NCBI RefSeq assembly: GCF_014648395.1
Contig: NZ_BMRA01000017.1
Coordinates: forward strand, 31,532 to 95,531
Origin: Micromonospora fulviviridis
GTDB lineage: Bacteria; Actinomycetota; Actinomycetes; Mycobacteriales; Micromonosporaceae
Direction: 5' to 3'
Length of the DNA stretch: 64,000 bases
Within the stretch, counting starts at the first letter, position 1; each line of letters starts with the position of its first letter. The notes under the pieces were generated by a model that searched no databases, was not told where the DNA came from, and was given only the letters and a program-made list of their open reading frames with translations. The position numbers were made by a program, and so were the translations under genes. Of this stretch, positions 8,015-16,651 are shown one piece after another.

Positions 8015-8863
8015 TCAGGCCTCCCCGGGCTCGTCGCCGAGCGCGACCGGCACGCCGACCAGCGAGCCGTACTCGGTCCAGGAGCCGTCGTAGTTCTTCA
8101 CGTTGCGCTGGCCGAGCAGCTCCTGGAGCACGAACCAGGTGTGCGAGGAGCGCTCGCCGATCCGGCAGTAGGCGATGGTCTCCCGGCTGTCGTCCAGCCC
8201 GGCGTCGGCGTAGATCTTGCGCAGCTCGTCGTCGGACTTGAAGGTGCCGTCCTCGTTGGCCGCCTTCGACCACGGCACGCTGATCGCGGTCGGCACGTGG
8301 CCGGCACGCTGGGCCTGCTCCTGCGGGAGGTGGGCCGGGGCGAGCAGCCGGCCGGCGTACTCGTCGGGGCTGCGCACGTCGACCAGGTTCTTGCTGCCGA
8401 TCGCGTCGACCACCTCGTCGCGGAACGCCCGGATCGAGGTGTCCGGCGCCTGCGCGACGTACTGCGTCGCGGGACGCTCCACCTTGTCGGTGACCAGCGG
8501 GCGGGCGTCCAGCTCCCACTTCTTGCGGCCGCCGTCGAGCAGCTTGACGTCGCGGTGGCCGTAGAGCTTGAAGTACCAGTACGCGTACGCGGCGAACCAG
8601 TTGTTGTTGCCGCCGTAGAGGATGACGGTGTCGTCGTTGGCGATGCCGCGCTCGGAGAGCAGCGCCTCGAACTGGGCCTGGTTGACGAAGTCCCGGCGCA
8701 CCGGGTCCTGGAGGTCGGTACGCCAGTCGAGCTTGACGGCGCCCGCGATGTGGCCGGTGTCGTAGGCCGAGGTGTCCTCGTCGACCTCGACGAAGACGAC
8801 GCCCGGGGCGTCGATGTTCTTCTCGGCCCACTCGGCCGAGACGAGTGCGGTGTCGCGACTCAT
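8015..8863 (-). CDS. Thiosulfate sulfurtransferase (two-domain rhodanese, actinobacterial CysA/SseA type)
   Basis: A 282-residue tandem rhodanese. The inactive N-terminal domain (about residues 1-135) is followed by a catalytic domain with NLVDVRSPDEYAG and the active-site loop AYCRIGERSS, whose Cys233 would carry the persulfide. It moves sulfane sulfur from thiosulfate to cyanide or protein thiols in the cytoplasm. The ATG at 8863 is followed directly by MSRDTALVSAEWAEKN. It heads an operon with DUF1416. About 205 nt upstream lies a Cys-rich leader peptide, so expression is probably tuned by cysteine supply. Confidence 0.93.
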   Translation of the reverse strand: MSRDTALVSAEWAEKNIDAPGVVFVEVDEDTSAYDTGHIAGAVKLDWRTDLQDPVRRDFVNQAQFEALLSERGIANDDTVILYGGNNNWFAAYAYWYFKLYGHRDVKLLDGGRKKWELDARPLVTDKVERPATQYVAQAPDTSIRAFRDEVVDAIGSKNLVDVRSPDEYAGRLLAPAHLPQEQAQRAGHVPTAISVPWSKAANEDGTFKSDDELRKIYADAGLDDSRETIAYCRIGERSSHTWFVLQELLGQRNVKNYDGSWTEYGSLVGVPVALGDEPGEA

Positions 8864-9037
8864 CAGATCACTCCCTGTGAGGATGGATGGTGAGCCAGCG
8901 CGCGGAGATCGAAGTCGGTGATTGTCGCACCACGCGCGGGACCCAGAGCTAGGAACGGATCACGGGTACGTGCGACGGCGCCGCTGCCGGGCGATCAGGG
9001 GGAGAACCGGGAGGGTACGCGGACCCTGCGTGCCGGT

Positions 9038-9082
9038 GGCCGCTAGGCGGCCGAGGACAGCCCCGCCGTCAGATGACGGGGC
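9038..9082 (-). promoter_or_regulatory. Paired hairpins after the Cys codons of the leader peptide
   Basis: Two inverted repeats lie just downstream of the last Cys codon (9084-9086) in the minus-strand transcript. One is at 9060-9082 (GCCCC...GTCA pairing with TGACGGGGC, with a 3-nt bulge) and overlaps the leader stop. The other is at 9038-9052 (GGCCGC-TAG-GCGGCC). A ribosome stalled on the Cys codons would change access to them, as in attenuation. That mechanism is inferred, not shown. Confidence 0.5.
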
Positions 9083-9146
9083 GACACAGGCAGGTGGCCA
9101 CGCGGCACAGGTCGACCGCGCGCCGTTTGGTGAGGAGCGTCCCCAT
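9069..9146 (-). CDS. 25-residue Cys-rich leader peptide upstream of the sulfurtransferase
   Basis: A short frame starts at ATG 9146 and ends at TGA 9069. Its C-terminal half reads VDLCRVATCLCRPVI, with three Cys in eight residues, preceded by a basic MGTLLTKRRA start. This matches the actinobacterial class of short 'CLCR' leader peptides found upstream of sulfur-assimilation genes, where scarce cysteinyl-tRNA stalls the ribosome and turns on the downstream genes. The sulfurtransferase ATG is about 205 nt downstream on the same strand. The sequence pattern is very specific; the regulatory outcome is inferred. Confidence 0.85.
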   Translation of the reverse strand: MGTLLTKRRAVDLCRVATCLCRPVI

Positions 9147-9229
9147 GGAGAGGGAGACTACCAGCCGGCCCGGCCGGCGCCACCGGGCCGACCAGCATCC
9201 GGGACACGGCCCGGGCGGCGGGCGGAGCG

Positions 9230-10015
9230 TCAGCCGGCGGAGTTGATCGGCACGTTCCGGGCGTCGGCGGTGACCACGAGACCCTCCGGCCGGGGCTCCA
9301 CCTTGCGCACGTTGAGCTGGAAGGGCAGCTCCGGCAGGGGCACGTCGACGGAGATGCCCCTGGCGTAGTTGGCCAGCAGCGTCTTGGCGAGCGGCAGGTT
9401 GGGCAGGCCCTCGGCGGTCAGGTCGTTGAAGCGCAGGGCCACCTTGCCGTTGGCGACCGTCACGTCGGCGGTGCCGTTCACGGTGAGCTTGGCGCCGAGG
9501 ATGTCGACCGGCGCGGTGACCGCGAGCTTGCCGTTCCGCTCGCCCAGGGTGAGCCCGGGGCGGTCGAGCAGCTTCGCCAGGCTGGCGTAGGTCACGGTGC
9601 CCCGGCCGTCGACGCTCTCGGCCACCACGTCGCCCCGGCCGGAGCGGAGGGTGTCCAACGACGCCTTGACGTCGCGGGCGTCCACGTCCAGCCGCGGCAC
9701 GCTGACCGCGTCGCCCTGCACGTTGCCCTGCACGTCGGTCAGCACGATGGAGATGCGCTCGTACTTCCCGGCGAGCACCTGGGTGAGGAACGGGAAGCCG
9801 CCCACCTCGACCTGGGGCGCCGCGGACTGCGCGTCCTGCTTGGCGACCTCCTGCTTCACCTGGTCGGCGATGGCCCGCTCGGCGACGCCGGCGGCCACCC
9901 GGTCGGCGACGACCAGGAGCCCGGCCAGGACCAGCAGCAGGACGACGAAACCGACCAGCACCTTCCGGCCCCGCCGCCGGGGTCGGCCCTCGTTCGCCGG
10001 GTACGCCTCTGCCAC
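9230..10015 (-). CDS. LmeA-like phospholipid-binding protein (DUF2993)
   Basis: A 261-residue protein. A basic N terminus (RPRRRGRK) and one transmembrane or signal-anchor helix (residues about 19-39) precede a DUF2993 domain with VEVGGFPFLTQVLAGKYERI, characteristic of the family. Mycobacterial LmeA binds phospholipid in the periplasm and aids lipomannan elongation; the same family is common in other actinobacteria. Export to the outer face of the membrane is expected. The next gene upstream is also on the minus strand 82 bp away. The function in this organism is inferred only by family. Confidence 0.85.
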   Translation of the reverse strand: MAEAYPANEGRPRRRGRKVLVGFVVLLLVLAGLLVVADRVAAGVAERAIADQVKQEVAKQDAQSAAPQVEVGGFPFLTQVLAGKYERISIVLTDVQGNVQGDAVSVPRLDVDARDVKASLDTLRSGRGDVVAESVDGRGTVTYASLAKLLDRPGLTLGERNGKLAVTAPVDILGAKLTVNGTADVTVANGKVALRFNDLTAEGLPNLPLAKTLLANYARGISVDVPLPELPFQLNVRKVEPRPEGLVVTADARNVPINSAG

Positions 10016-10097
10016 GCCGCCTCCTGACCTCGCCGCATCACCGCGTCTCGCGGCGCAACCGTACTTACCCGAGGCGCCGTCGCCCCAATCGCGGGGC

Positions 10098-11138
10098 TCA
10101 GAGGAAGAGCACGCACATGGCGTACGCGGCCGGCGCCGCGAGCGCGAAGCCGCCCAGGGGGCCCTGCATGTGCCGGGCTACCCACATGGTCGGCGGCTCG
10201 CCGGCCATCAGCCGGCCCGCCTCGGCGTACCCGACGGCGAGGTCGGCCAGCACGGCGGTGCCCGCGGTGACCAGGCCGACCAGCGCGGCGCTGGTCGGGG
10301 TGAAGCCGACCAGGTAGCTGCCGAGGACGGCGCTGGTCAGGGTGCCGAGCATGGCGCCGGCGACCACGCCGGCGGCGCCCCGGGGCACCTGCGGGGCGAG
10401 CCGGGGCCAGGGGGCCACCGCGTCGGTCAGCCGGGCCACCAGGAGGGCCACCCCGGTGGCGGTGAGGCAGACGGTGATGGCCTGGGTGCCCTTCGGGATC
10501 CGGCTGAGCACGATCAGCGTGGCGAACGCGACCACCCCCACCACGATCAGCAGGGTGCTGCCCAGCGAGTCGGTCACCCGGACCCGGTCCACGCGGCGGA
10601 CGAGCTGGCCGAGCACGCCGAGCACGAAGCCGGCGGCGGCGGCGTAGCCGAGGGGGGCCAGGCCGGCGATCTCCGACTGCACGGCCGCGGCGTCGGCGAT
10701 CGCGGCCGCACCGGCGCTGACCAGGGCGACGACCAGCAGCGCGGGCGGACGCATGGCCATCGTCCAGGCCAGCACGAAGAGCAGCTGGACGCCGAAGATG
10801 ATGAACGCGAAGGGCAGCCGGTGCCCCGGGCCGGCGGTCTGCGCGCCGAGCACCAGGCCCACGCCGAGCAGCGCGGCGAAGCCCGCGACGGTCAGCGCGA
10901 GCGGGCGGCGCACCGGGACCGGCGGCACCTCCTCCTCGGGCACCTCCTCGGGCTCGTCGTCCGGCCGGCGGCCGGGGCCGCCCTTGCGGAGCCGGCGGGG
11001 GCCCTTCCGCTCCCGCCCGCCCGCGTCTTCGTCGGCCGGCCCGGTGCGCGGGGCCGGCGGGTAGCCACGGGCGGGGCCGGAAGCCGCGTCGTCGGGCCAC
11101 GGGTCACGGCCGGTGTCGGGCGAGGTGGAGGGAAACAC
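10098..11138 (-). CDS. Multi-pass membrane protein with charged N-terminal tail
   Basis: A 346-residue protein. The first 75 residues are hydrophilic and rich in Pro, Gly, Arg and Glu (DDEPEEVPEEEVPPVPV). The remaining 270 form about eight to nine hydrophobic helices. No catalytic motif is visible. The soluble tail followed by a compact helical bundle resembles many actinobacterial integral membrane proteins of unknown role. It is divergent from glnR across about 250 bp. I do not recognise the family beyond that. Confidence 0.75.
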   Translation of the reverse strand: MFPSTSPDTGRDPWPDDAASGPARGYPPAPRTGPADEDAGGRERKGPRRLRKGGPGRRPDDEPEEVPEEEVPPVPVRRPLALTVAGFAALLGVGLVLGAQTAGPGHRLPFAFIIFGVQLLFVLAWTMAMRPPALLVVALVSAGAAAIADAAAVQSEIAGLAPLGYAAAAGFVLGVLGQLVRRVDRVRVTDSLGSTLLIVVGVVAFATLIVLSRIPKGTQAITVCLTATGVALLVARLTDAVAPWPRLAPQVPRGAAGVVAGAMLGTLTSAVLGSYLVGFTPTSAALVGLVTAGTAVLADLAVGYAEAGRLMAGEPPTMWVARHMQGPLGGFALAAPAAYAMCVLFL

Positions 11139-11387
11139 GCCCCGATCGTGCCAGATCGGGCCGGCCCGGCGGAGTCACGGTTTCGGCAACGTTAAAACCC
11201 GCGCCGCGATCGGGGGCAGATCAGACAAACAGGAAAGGGCACAGAGGTGAAGGCCGGGCGATCGGTTACGCTCAAGCCGTTACCCGCCCGTCAGCGACGC
11301 CGGGACCCACGCAAATTCTCAGCGCCACCTCTCGGGGCGGCCGCTGGTCGCGCGCGGCCGCAGAGCCGCCGGGACGGAGGTGATCGT

Positions 11388-12101
11388 GTGGAGCTCCTGC
11401 TGCTGGTGACCGCGCGCGCAGGTGAGCCATCGGCGGTGCTGCCGGCACTCGACCTGCTGCCGCACTCGGTCCGCACCGCGCCCCGCGACGTGCGCACGCT
11501 GGTCTCCGGCCCGACCCCGGACGCCGTCCTGGTGGACGCCCGCGCCGAGCTGAGCGAGGCCCGCGCGACCTGCCGGATGCTGCACGCCACCGGGCTGGGC
11601 GTCCCGCTGGTCGCGGTCGTCACCGAGGCCGGGCTCATCGCGCTGAACGCCGACTGGGGCGTGGACGACGTGATCCTGGCCGGTGCGGGCCCGGCGGAGG
11701 TGGAGGCCCGGCTGCGGCTCGCGGTCGGCCGGCTGAGCAACGCCACGGCGGGCGCCGGCGGCTCGATCCGGGCCGGCGAGCTGACCATCGACCCGGACAC
11801 CTACGCGGCCAAGCTGAAGGGCCGCCCGCTCGACCTCACCTACAAGGAGTTCGAGCTGCTCAAGTTCCTCGCCCAGCACCCGGGCCGGGTCTTCACCCGG
11901 GACCAGCTGCTTCGCGAGGTCTGGGGCTACGACTACTTCGGCGGCACCCGCACGGTCGACGTGCACGTCCGGCGGCTGCGCGCCAAGCTCGGCTCCGAGT
12001 ACGAGTCGATGATCGGCACGGTGCGCCAGGTGGGCTACAAGTTCGTGGTGCCGCCGTCGCGCTCGCTGCCGGAGTCGGAGCCCGCACCGCTGCCGGTCTG
12101 A
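11388..12101 (+). CDS. glnR: GlnR-type orphan response regulator
   Basis: A 237-residue OmpR/PhoB-type regulator starting at GTG 11388 behind a strong GGAGG (11376-11380). The receiver-like domain (1-115) places Asp50 in DAVLVDARAE and ADWGVDDVILAGAGPAEVEARLRLA, as in GlnR. The winged helix has LTYKEFELLKFLAQHPGRVF and EVWGYDYFGGTRTVDVHVRR. GlnR is the global nitrogen regulator of actinomycetes, controlling glutamine synthetase and nitrogen uptake, and works without a paired kinase. No histidine kinase is adjacent. Further in-frame starts upstream (11247) add unrelated residues and were rejected. Confidence 0.88.
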   Translation: MELLLLVTARAGEPSAVLPALDLLPHSVRTAPRDVRTLVSGPTPDAVLVDARAELSEARATCRMLHATGLGVPLVAVVTEAGLIALNADWGVDDVILAGAGPAEVEARLRLAVGRLSNATAGAGGSIRAGELTIDPDTYAAKLKGRPLDLTYKEFELLKFLAQHPGRVFTRDQLLREVWGYDYFGGTRTVDVHVRRLRAKLGSEYESMIGTVRQVGYKFVVPPSRSLPESEPAPLPV

Positions 12102-12163
12102 CCGGGACCTCCGCACCGTCCCCGATCGGGGGCGGTTCCTCCGGTTCGCCCTTTTTGCCCACT

Positions 12164-12184
12164 CAGTCAGACCTACTCTGACTG
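12164..12184. promoter_or_regulatory. 8-bp inverted repeat between glnR and the deacetylase gene
   Basis: CAGTCAGA-CCTAC-TCTGACTG is a perfect palindrome in an A/T-richer patch, 63 nt after glnR stops and 72 nt before the deacetylase starts. It follows a short T-run (12151-12156). It could be a weak terminator or an operator; the sequence does not decide. Confidence 0.4.
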
Positions 12185-12256
12185 CCGGATCTGCCGGGCG
12201 AAGGGGGCGACGGTGCGTGTGGTGAACACGGGGGCGACGAACGGTCGGGTCCGCTG

Positions 12257-13126
12257 ATGTCGGCCTCGACGCTGCGCGCGGCCGGCATGGTGACGTTGGT
12301 GGTGGCCGCGCTGCTCGGCTCCGCGTACGCGCTCGGGCGCAGCCTGGTGCCCGACCACCCGCACCGCGACACCGGCGTGGCCGCCAGCGTCCACGCCCCG
12401 CACTACGGCGACCAGCCACCCAGCACCGACTTCCCCGGCCCGCCGGCCGGCGGCTACGGCGGGCCGAGCCCGGACGCCAGCCCGAGCGCGCCGGCCGACG
12501 CCCGCCAGGCCGACGACAGCGAGGGCCCGTACGGCGCCCGGACCTCCACCGGCTCGGCCCGGATCGCCCTGACCTTCGACGACGGCCCCGATCCACACTG
12601 GACCCCGCAGGTGCTCGCCCTGCTGAAGGAGTACGGCGTGAAGGCCACCTTCTGCGTGGTCGGCGAGAACGCGGAGAACCACCCGGACCTGGTGCGGTCG
12701 ATCGTGGCCGACGGGCACACCATCTGCAACCACTCGTGGAATCACGACATCACGCTGGGCAAGCGGTCGCCGGACGCGATCCGGGACGACCTGCTGCGCA
12801 CCAACGACGCGATCCGGGCGGCGGCGCCGGGCGCGCGGATCGAGTACTTCCGGCAGCCGGGCGGGGCGTGGACGTACCCCGTGGTGTCCACCTGCGAGGA
12901 ACTGGGCATGACGCCGCTGCACTGGGCGGTGGACCCGACGGACTGGCAGGCGCCCGGCGCCGCCAGGATCGAGACGGCGGTGCTGGCGCAGACCGGCCCG
13001 GGCTCGATCGTGCTGATGCACGACGCGGGCGGCGACCGCTCCGGCACGGTCGAGGCGTTGCAGCACCTGCTCCCCGAACTGCTGGACCGCTTCCAGCTGG
13101 AGGCGCTGCCCACCGGCACCACGTGA
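12257..13126 (+). CDS. Secreted polysaccharide deacetylase (NodB-homology, CE4)
   Basis: A 289-residue protein. An N-terminal hydrophobic segment (about residues 8-27) and a Pro/Ser-rich linker to about residue 100 precede a NodB domain. The CE4 motifs are present: IALTFDDGPDP supplies the catalytic base and metal Asp, HSWNHD the two zinc histidines, YFRQPGGAW the third motif and IVLMHD the fourth. It would remove N-acetyl groups from peptidoglycan or another surface glycan outside the membrane. It is followed 66 bp later by mshD. The glycan is not known. Confidence 0.9.
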   Translation: MSASTLRAAGMVTLVVAALLGSAYALGRSLVPDHPHRDTGVAASVHAPHYGDQPPSTDFPGPPAGGYGGPSPDASPSAPADARQADDSEGPYGARTSTGSARIALTFDDGPDPHWTPQVLALLKEYGVKATFCVVGENAENHPDLVRSIVADGHTICNHSWNHDITLGKRSPDAIRDDLLRTNDAIRAAAPGARIEYFRQPGGAWTYPVVSTCEELGMTPLHWAVDPTDWQAPGAARIETAVLAQTGPGSIVLMHDAGGDRSGTVEALQHLLPELLDRFQLEALPTGTT

Positions 13127-13192
13127 CCACCGCCACCGTCCGGTGCCCGCGTCCGGCATGATCGGCGGCTCGCCGGCCGCTACGGTGGCGGA

Positions 13193-14119
13193 ATGAGCAG
13201 CACCGCGCCGACCGCCGACCGTGTCGCCCGCGCCGACCGACTGGCGCCGGTCGAGGTCGCCGAGGTGCTGGCGCTGGCCCGCACCGCCGGCGACGCGGAC
13301 GGCGCGGACCCGCTCGACGAGCACGTGCTGCTCCGGATGCGCGACCCGCAGGCGCCGGCCGTGCACCTCACCGCCCGGGCCACCGACAACACCCTGACGG
13401 GGTACGCCCACCTCGACACCACCGCCCCCGCCGACGGGATCGGGGTGGAGCTGGTGGTGCATCCGGCGTACCGGCGACGCGGCACCGGACGGGCCCTCGC
13501 GCGGGGCGTGCTGGCCGCCGCGGCCGGACCGCTGCGGGCCTGGGCGCACGGCGACCACCCGTCGGCCGCCGCGCTCGCGGTCGACCTGGGTTTCACCCGC
13601 GCCCGGGTGCTGTGGCAGTTGCGCCGCCCGCTGACCGCCGCGCTGCCCGAGCCGACCCTGCCCGACGGGGTGCGGCTGCGCGCGTTCCGGCCCGGCCAGG
13701 ACGACGACGCCTGGCTGGCGGTCAACAACGCGGCCTTCGCCCAGCACCCCGAGCAGGGCCGGTGGACCCAGGCCGACCTGCGCGTACGCCTCGCCGAGCC
13801 GTGGTTCGACCCGGAGGGCTTCCTGCTCGCCGAGGACACGGCCACCGGCCGCCTGCTCGGCTTCCACTGGACCAAGGTGCACGAGCGTCCGGGCTCGGCC
13901 CGGATCGGCGAGGTCTACGTGCTCGGCGTGGACCCGGGCGCGCACCGCGGCGGCCTCGGCCGGGCGCTCACCACCGCCGGCCTGGCCTACCTGCGGGACC
14001 GGCGCGGGCTGGACCGGGCGATGCTCTACGTGGACGAGTCGAACATGGCCGCGGTGGCCCTCTACGAGCGGCTCGGCTTCGCCCGCTGGTCCGCCCACGT
14101 GAACTACCACCTCGGCTGA
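13193..14119 (+). CDS. mshD: Mycothiol synthase
   Basis: A 308-residue protein with two GNAT domains, the normal MshD length. The N-terminal domain has VELVVHPAYRRRGTGRALARG. The active C-terminal domain has GFHWTKVH and GEVYVLGVDPGAHRGGLGRA, followed by LYVDESNMAAVALYERLGF. MshD acetylates Cys-GlcN-Ins with acetyl-CoA in the last step of mycothiol synthesis, the main low-molecular-weight thiol of actinobacteria. Its presence supports the taxonomic call. It lies between the deacetylase and the pst operon, as is common in this lineage. Confidence 0.95.
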   Translation: MSSTAPTADRVARADRLAPVEVAEVLALARTAGDADGADPLDEHVLLRMRDPQAPAVHLTARATDNTLTGYAHLDTTAPADGIGVELVVHPAYRRRGTGRALARGVLAAAAGPLRAWAHGDHPSAAALAVDLGFTRARVLWQLRRPLTAALPEPTLPDGVRLRAFRPGQDDDAWLAVNNAAFAQHPEQGRWTQADLRVRLAEPWFDPEGFLLAEDTATGRLLGFHWTKVHERPGSARIGEVYVLGVDPGAHRGGLGRALTTAGLAYLRDRRGLDRAMLYVDESNMAAVALYERLGFARWSAHVNYHLG

Positions 14120-14288
14120 GGGACCACCCCACCTTCTCCGTCCCGCCCAGCGGTCACGGCCGCGTCACGCGGTGGACTCGGCCGGATAACAGGTGCCCGG
14201 AAAAATCGTATTATTAGCGATAGTGGGCCGCGAGTTCACGAAACGGACAACGGGCCCTCAGGCTATGGCCACCCGGCCGGCCGCGCCT

Positions 14289-14310
14289 GTTCATCTTCCG
14301 TTCACTTCCG
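14289..14310 (+). promoter_or_regulatory. PHO box upstream of pstS
   Basis: Two direct 11-nt repeats, GTTCATCTTCC and GTTCACTTCCG, follow each other without a gap. They match the actinomycete PhoP operator pattern (GTTCACC plus four bases, repeated every 11 nt). The site lies about 108 nt before the pstS start. The rest of 14120-14417 holds an A/T-rich patch (about 14207-14222) and one more GTTCAC (14234), but no gene. Confidence 0.8.
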
Positions 14311-14417
14311 ACCGGCGAACCGTCTACCTGGCACTTCTACCTTTCGTGTCAGCCGGTCAGCGCCGGCACCCGGGAGACCGGGCGACCTGACCAAAGACGT
14401 GAAGGGAAACCCCTCAG

Positions 14418-15521
14418 GTGAAGCTCCAGCGGCACGGCGCCATTGCCTGCCTCGCTCTTACCGCGGTGCTCGGTCTCAGCGCCTGCGGCTCGGACAACAA
14501 CGAGTCGACCGGCACCTCCGCCTCCGGCTCGGCTGCTGCCGTGGACTGCGGCAAGGGCACGCTGAACGCGCAGGGTTCCTCCGCCCAGAAGAACGCCATG
14601 GCCGAGTGGATCAAGGCGTACCAGCAGAAGTGCGCCGGCACCACGATCAACTACGAGCCCACCGGCTCGGGCGCCGGCATCCAGGCCTTCATCGCCGGCA
14701 CCGCCGACTTCGCCGGCTCCGACTCCGCGCTCAAGCCGGAGGAGCAGCCGCAGGCGGACGCCAAGTGCAGCGGCGGCCAGGCCCTCAACCTGCCGATGGT
14801 GATCGGCCCGGTCGCCGTCGTCTACAACGTCACCGGCGCGGACAACCTCCAGTTCACCCCGGCCACCCTGGCGAAGATCTTCGCCGGCAAGGTGACCAAG
14901 TGGGATGACCCGGCCATCAAGGCCGACAACCCGGACGCCAAGCTGCCGTCCACCGCGATCCAGGCGGTGCACCGCTCCGACGAGTCGGGCACCACCGACA
15001 ACTTCACCAAGTACCTGTCCAAGACCGCCGAGTCCGACTGGACCTTCGGCAACGCCAAGGCCTGGAAGGCCCCGGGCGGCGTGGGCGCGGCCAAGTCCGA
15101 CGGTGTGGCCAGCAAGGTCAAGAGCACCGACGGCACCATCAGCTACGTCGAGTGGTCGTACGCCGAGAACGGCGGCCTCAAGAAGGCCAAGGTCAAGAAC
15201 GGGGCGGGTGAGTTCACCGAGCTGACCGCCGAGTCGGCCGGCAAGACCATCGCCGGGGCCAAGTTCGAGGGCCAGGGCAACGACCTCAAGATGTCGATCG
15301 ACTACAACACCAAGGAGGCCGGGGCGTACCCGATCGTCCTGGCGACCTACGAGATCGTCTGCAGCAAGGGCCTCGCGGCCGACAAGCTGCCGCTGGTCAA
15401 GGGCCTGCTGGGCCACGCCGCCAGCGCCGAGGGCCAGCAGGACCTGGTCGAGCTGGGCTACGCCCCGCTGCCCGAGACCGTCCGCGCCAAGGTCGAGACC
15501 GCGGTCAAGAGCCTCTCCTGA
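14418..15521 (+). CDS. pstS: Phosphate-binding lipoprotein PstS
   Basis: A 367-residue protein starting at GTG. The lipoprotein signal peptide ends in LGLSAC (Cys at residue 23), followed by a Ser/Thr/Gly-rich linker. The binding domain has GTLNAQGSSAQKNAMAEW, YEPTGSGAGIQAFIAGTADFAGSDSAL and VHRSDESGTTDNF, which are the phosphate-contacting loops of PstS. It captures phosphate at the outer membrane face for the PstCAB transporter encoded next. PHO-box repeats upstream predict induction by phosphate starvation through PhoR-PhoP. Confidence 0.96.
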   Translation: MKLQRHGAIACLALTAVLGLSACGSDNNESTGTSASGSAAAVDCGKGTLNAQGSSAQKNAMAEWIKAYQQKCAGTTINYEPTGSGAGIQAFIAGTADFAGSDSALKPEEQPQADAKCSGGQALNLPMVIGPVAVVYNVTGADNLQFTPATLAKIFAGKVTKWDDPAIKADNPDAKLPSTAIQAVHRSDESGTTDNFTKYLSKTAESDWTFGNAKAWKAPGGVGAAKSDGVASKVKSTDGTISYVEWSYAENGGLKKAKVKNGAGEFTELTAESAGKTIAGAKFEGQGNDLKMSIDYNTKEAGAYPIVLATYEIVCSKGLAADKLPLVKGLLGHAASAEGQQDLVELGYAPLPETVRAKVETAVKSLS

Positions 15522-15565
15522 CCCGCTGACCGAGACACCTCCCCTACCCCGAAGCGAGCGAGCAG

Positions 15566-16651
15566 ATGGGTGACACCCCTCACCGCTCGGCGCACGCCGG
15601 CACCGGCGGGACCCGCGTGGCCACGAGCCACGAGTGGCCCGCCGGTGCCTCGGCGCGTGTGGCCGAGCCCTCCGGTACCCCTGGCATGCCCGACAACGGT
15701 CTCGGTGGCGGCGGCGGGCTGCCCCGGGCCCGGGCCTTCGGCGCGGAACGCGCGTTCCGTGGCCTGACCCTGGCCGCCGGCACCACCGTCCTGGTGGTCA
15801 TCGCGGCCATCGCGATCTTCCTGATCGCCAAGGCCGTGCCGGCCCTCCGGGCCAACAGCGAGTCCTTCTGGACCTTCGAGGGCTGGTTCCCGAACGACGA
15901 CCCGCCGAAGTTCGGCATCGGCGCGCTCGCCTTCGGCACCGTGCTCACCGCGCTGCTCGCCCTGCTCATGGCGGTGCCGGTGGCGCTGGGCATCGCCCTC
16001 TACCTGTCGCACTACGCCCCGCGCCGGCTGGGCAACGGCCTCGGCTTCCTGATCGACCTGCTGGCCGCCGTGCCCAGCGTGGTCTTCGGTCTCTGGGGCC
16101 GGGACTACTTCGCCCAGCCGGTCGCCGACCTGTCGGCCTGGCTGAACCGGTACTTCGGCTGGATCCCGATCTTTGGCGACGGCCCGTACGGGAACTCGAT
16201 CCTGCTCGGCTCGGTGGTGCTCGCGATCATGGTGCTGCCCATCGTCACCTCGCTCTCCCGCGAGGTGTTCCGGCAGACCCCGACCGCCAACGAGGAGGCC
16301 GCCCTCGCGCTGGGCGCCACCCGCTGGGAGATGGTCCGCACCGCCGTCCTGCCCTACGGCCGGCCGGGTGTGATCGCCGCCGTGATGCTGGGCCTGGGCC
16401 GGGCACTCGGCGAGACCATCGCCCTGGCGCTGACCCTCGGCTCCACGTACGCCATCTCGTTCAACATCCTCCAGAGCGGTGGCAACTCGATCGCCGCGAA
16501 CATCGCGAACCGGTTCGCCGAGGCGAACGACACCGGCCGGGGCGCCCTGATCGCCTCCGGCCTGGTGCTCTTCGCGATCACGCTGATCGTCAACATCACC
16601 GCGCGGGCGATCATCTACCGCCGCCGCGAGTTCACGGAGTCAGCCGCATGA
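15566..16651 (+). CDS. pstC: Phosphate ABC transporter permease PstC
   Basis: A 361-residue permease. An unusually long hydrophilic N-terminal tail of about 60 residues precedes the usual six helices. The BPD-transporter EAA loop is EEAALALGATRWEMVRTAVLPYGRPG, which docks to PstB. LLAAVPSVVFGLWG is typical of PstC. It starts 44 nt after pstS and its stop overlaps pstA as ATGA. It forms the inner-membrane channel with PstA. An internal Met (residue 41) would shorten the tail and cannot be excluded. Confidence 0.95.
   Translation: MGDTPHRSAHAGTGGTRVATSHEWPAGASARVAEPSGTPGMPDNGLGGGGGLPRARAFGAERAFRGLTLAAGTTVLVVIAAIAIFLIAKAVPALRANSESFWTFEGWFPNDDPPKFGIGALAFGTVLTALLALLMAVPVALGIALYLSHYAPRRLGNGLGFLIDLLAAVPSVVFGLWGRDYFAQPVADLSAWLNRYFGWIPIFGDGPYGNSILLGSVVLAIMVLPIVTSLSREVFRQTPTANEEAALALGATRWEMVRTAVLPYGRPGVIAAVMLGLGRALGETIALALTLGSTYAISFNILQSGGNSIAANIANRFAEANDTGRGALIASGLVLFAITLIVNITARAIIYRRREFTESAA

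Noticed and set aside
11265..11283. GTTAC-N9-GTTAC before glnR as a GlnR autoregulatory box
   Set aside because: The spacing and the missing GAAAC half-sites do not match the GTnAC-N6-GAAAC pattern closely enough.
14207..14245. A possible second PHO unit around GTTCACG at 14234
   Set aside because: Only a single GTTCAC is present, without an 11-nt partner.
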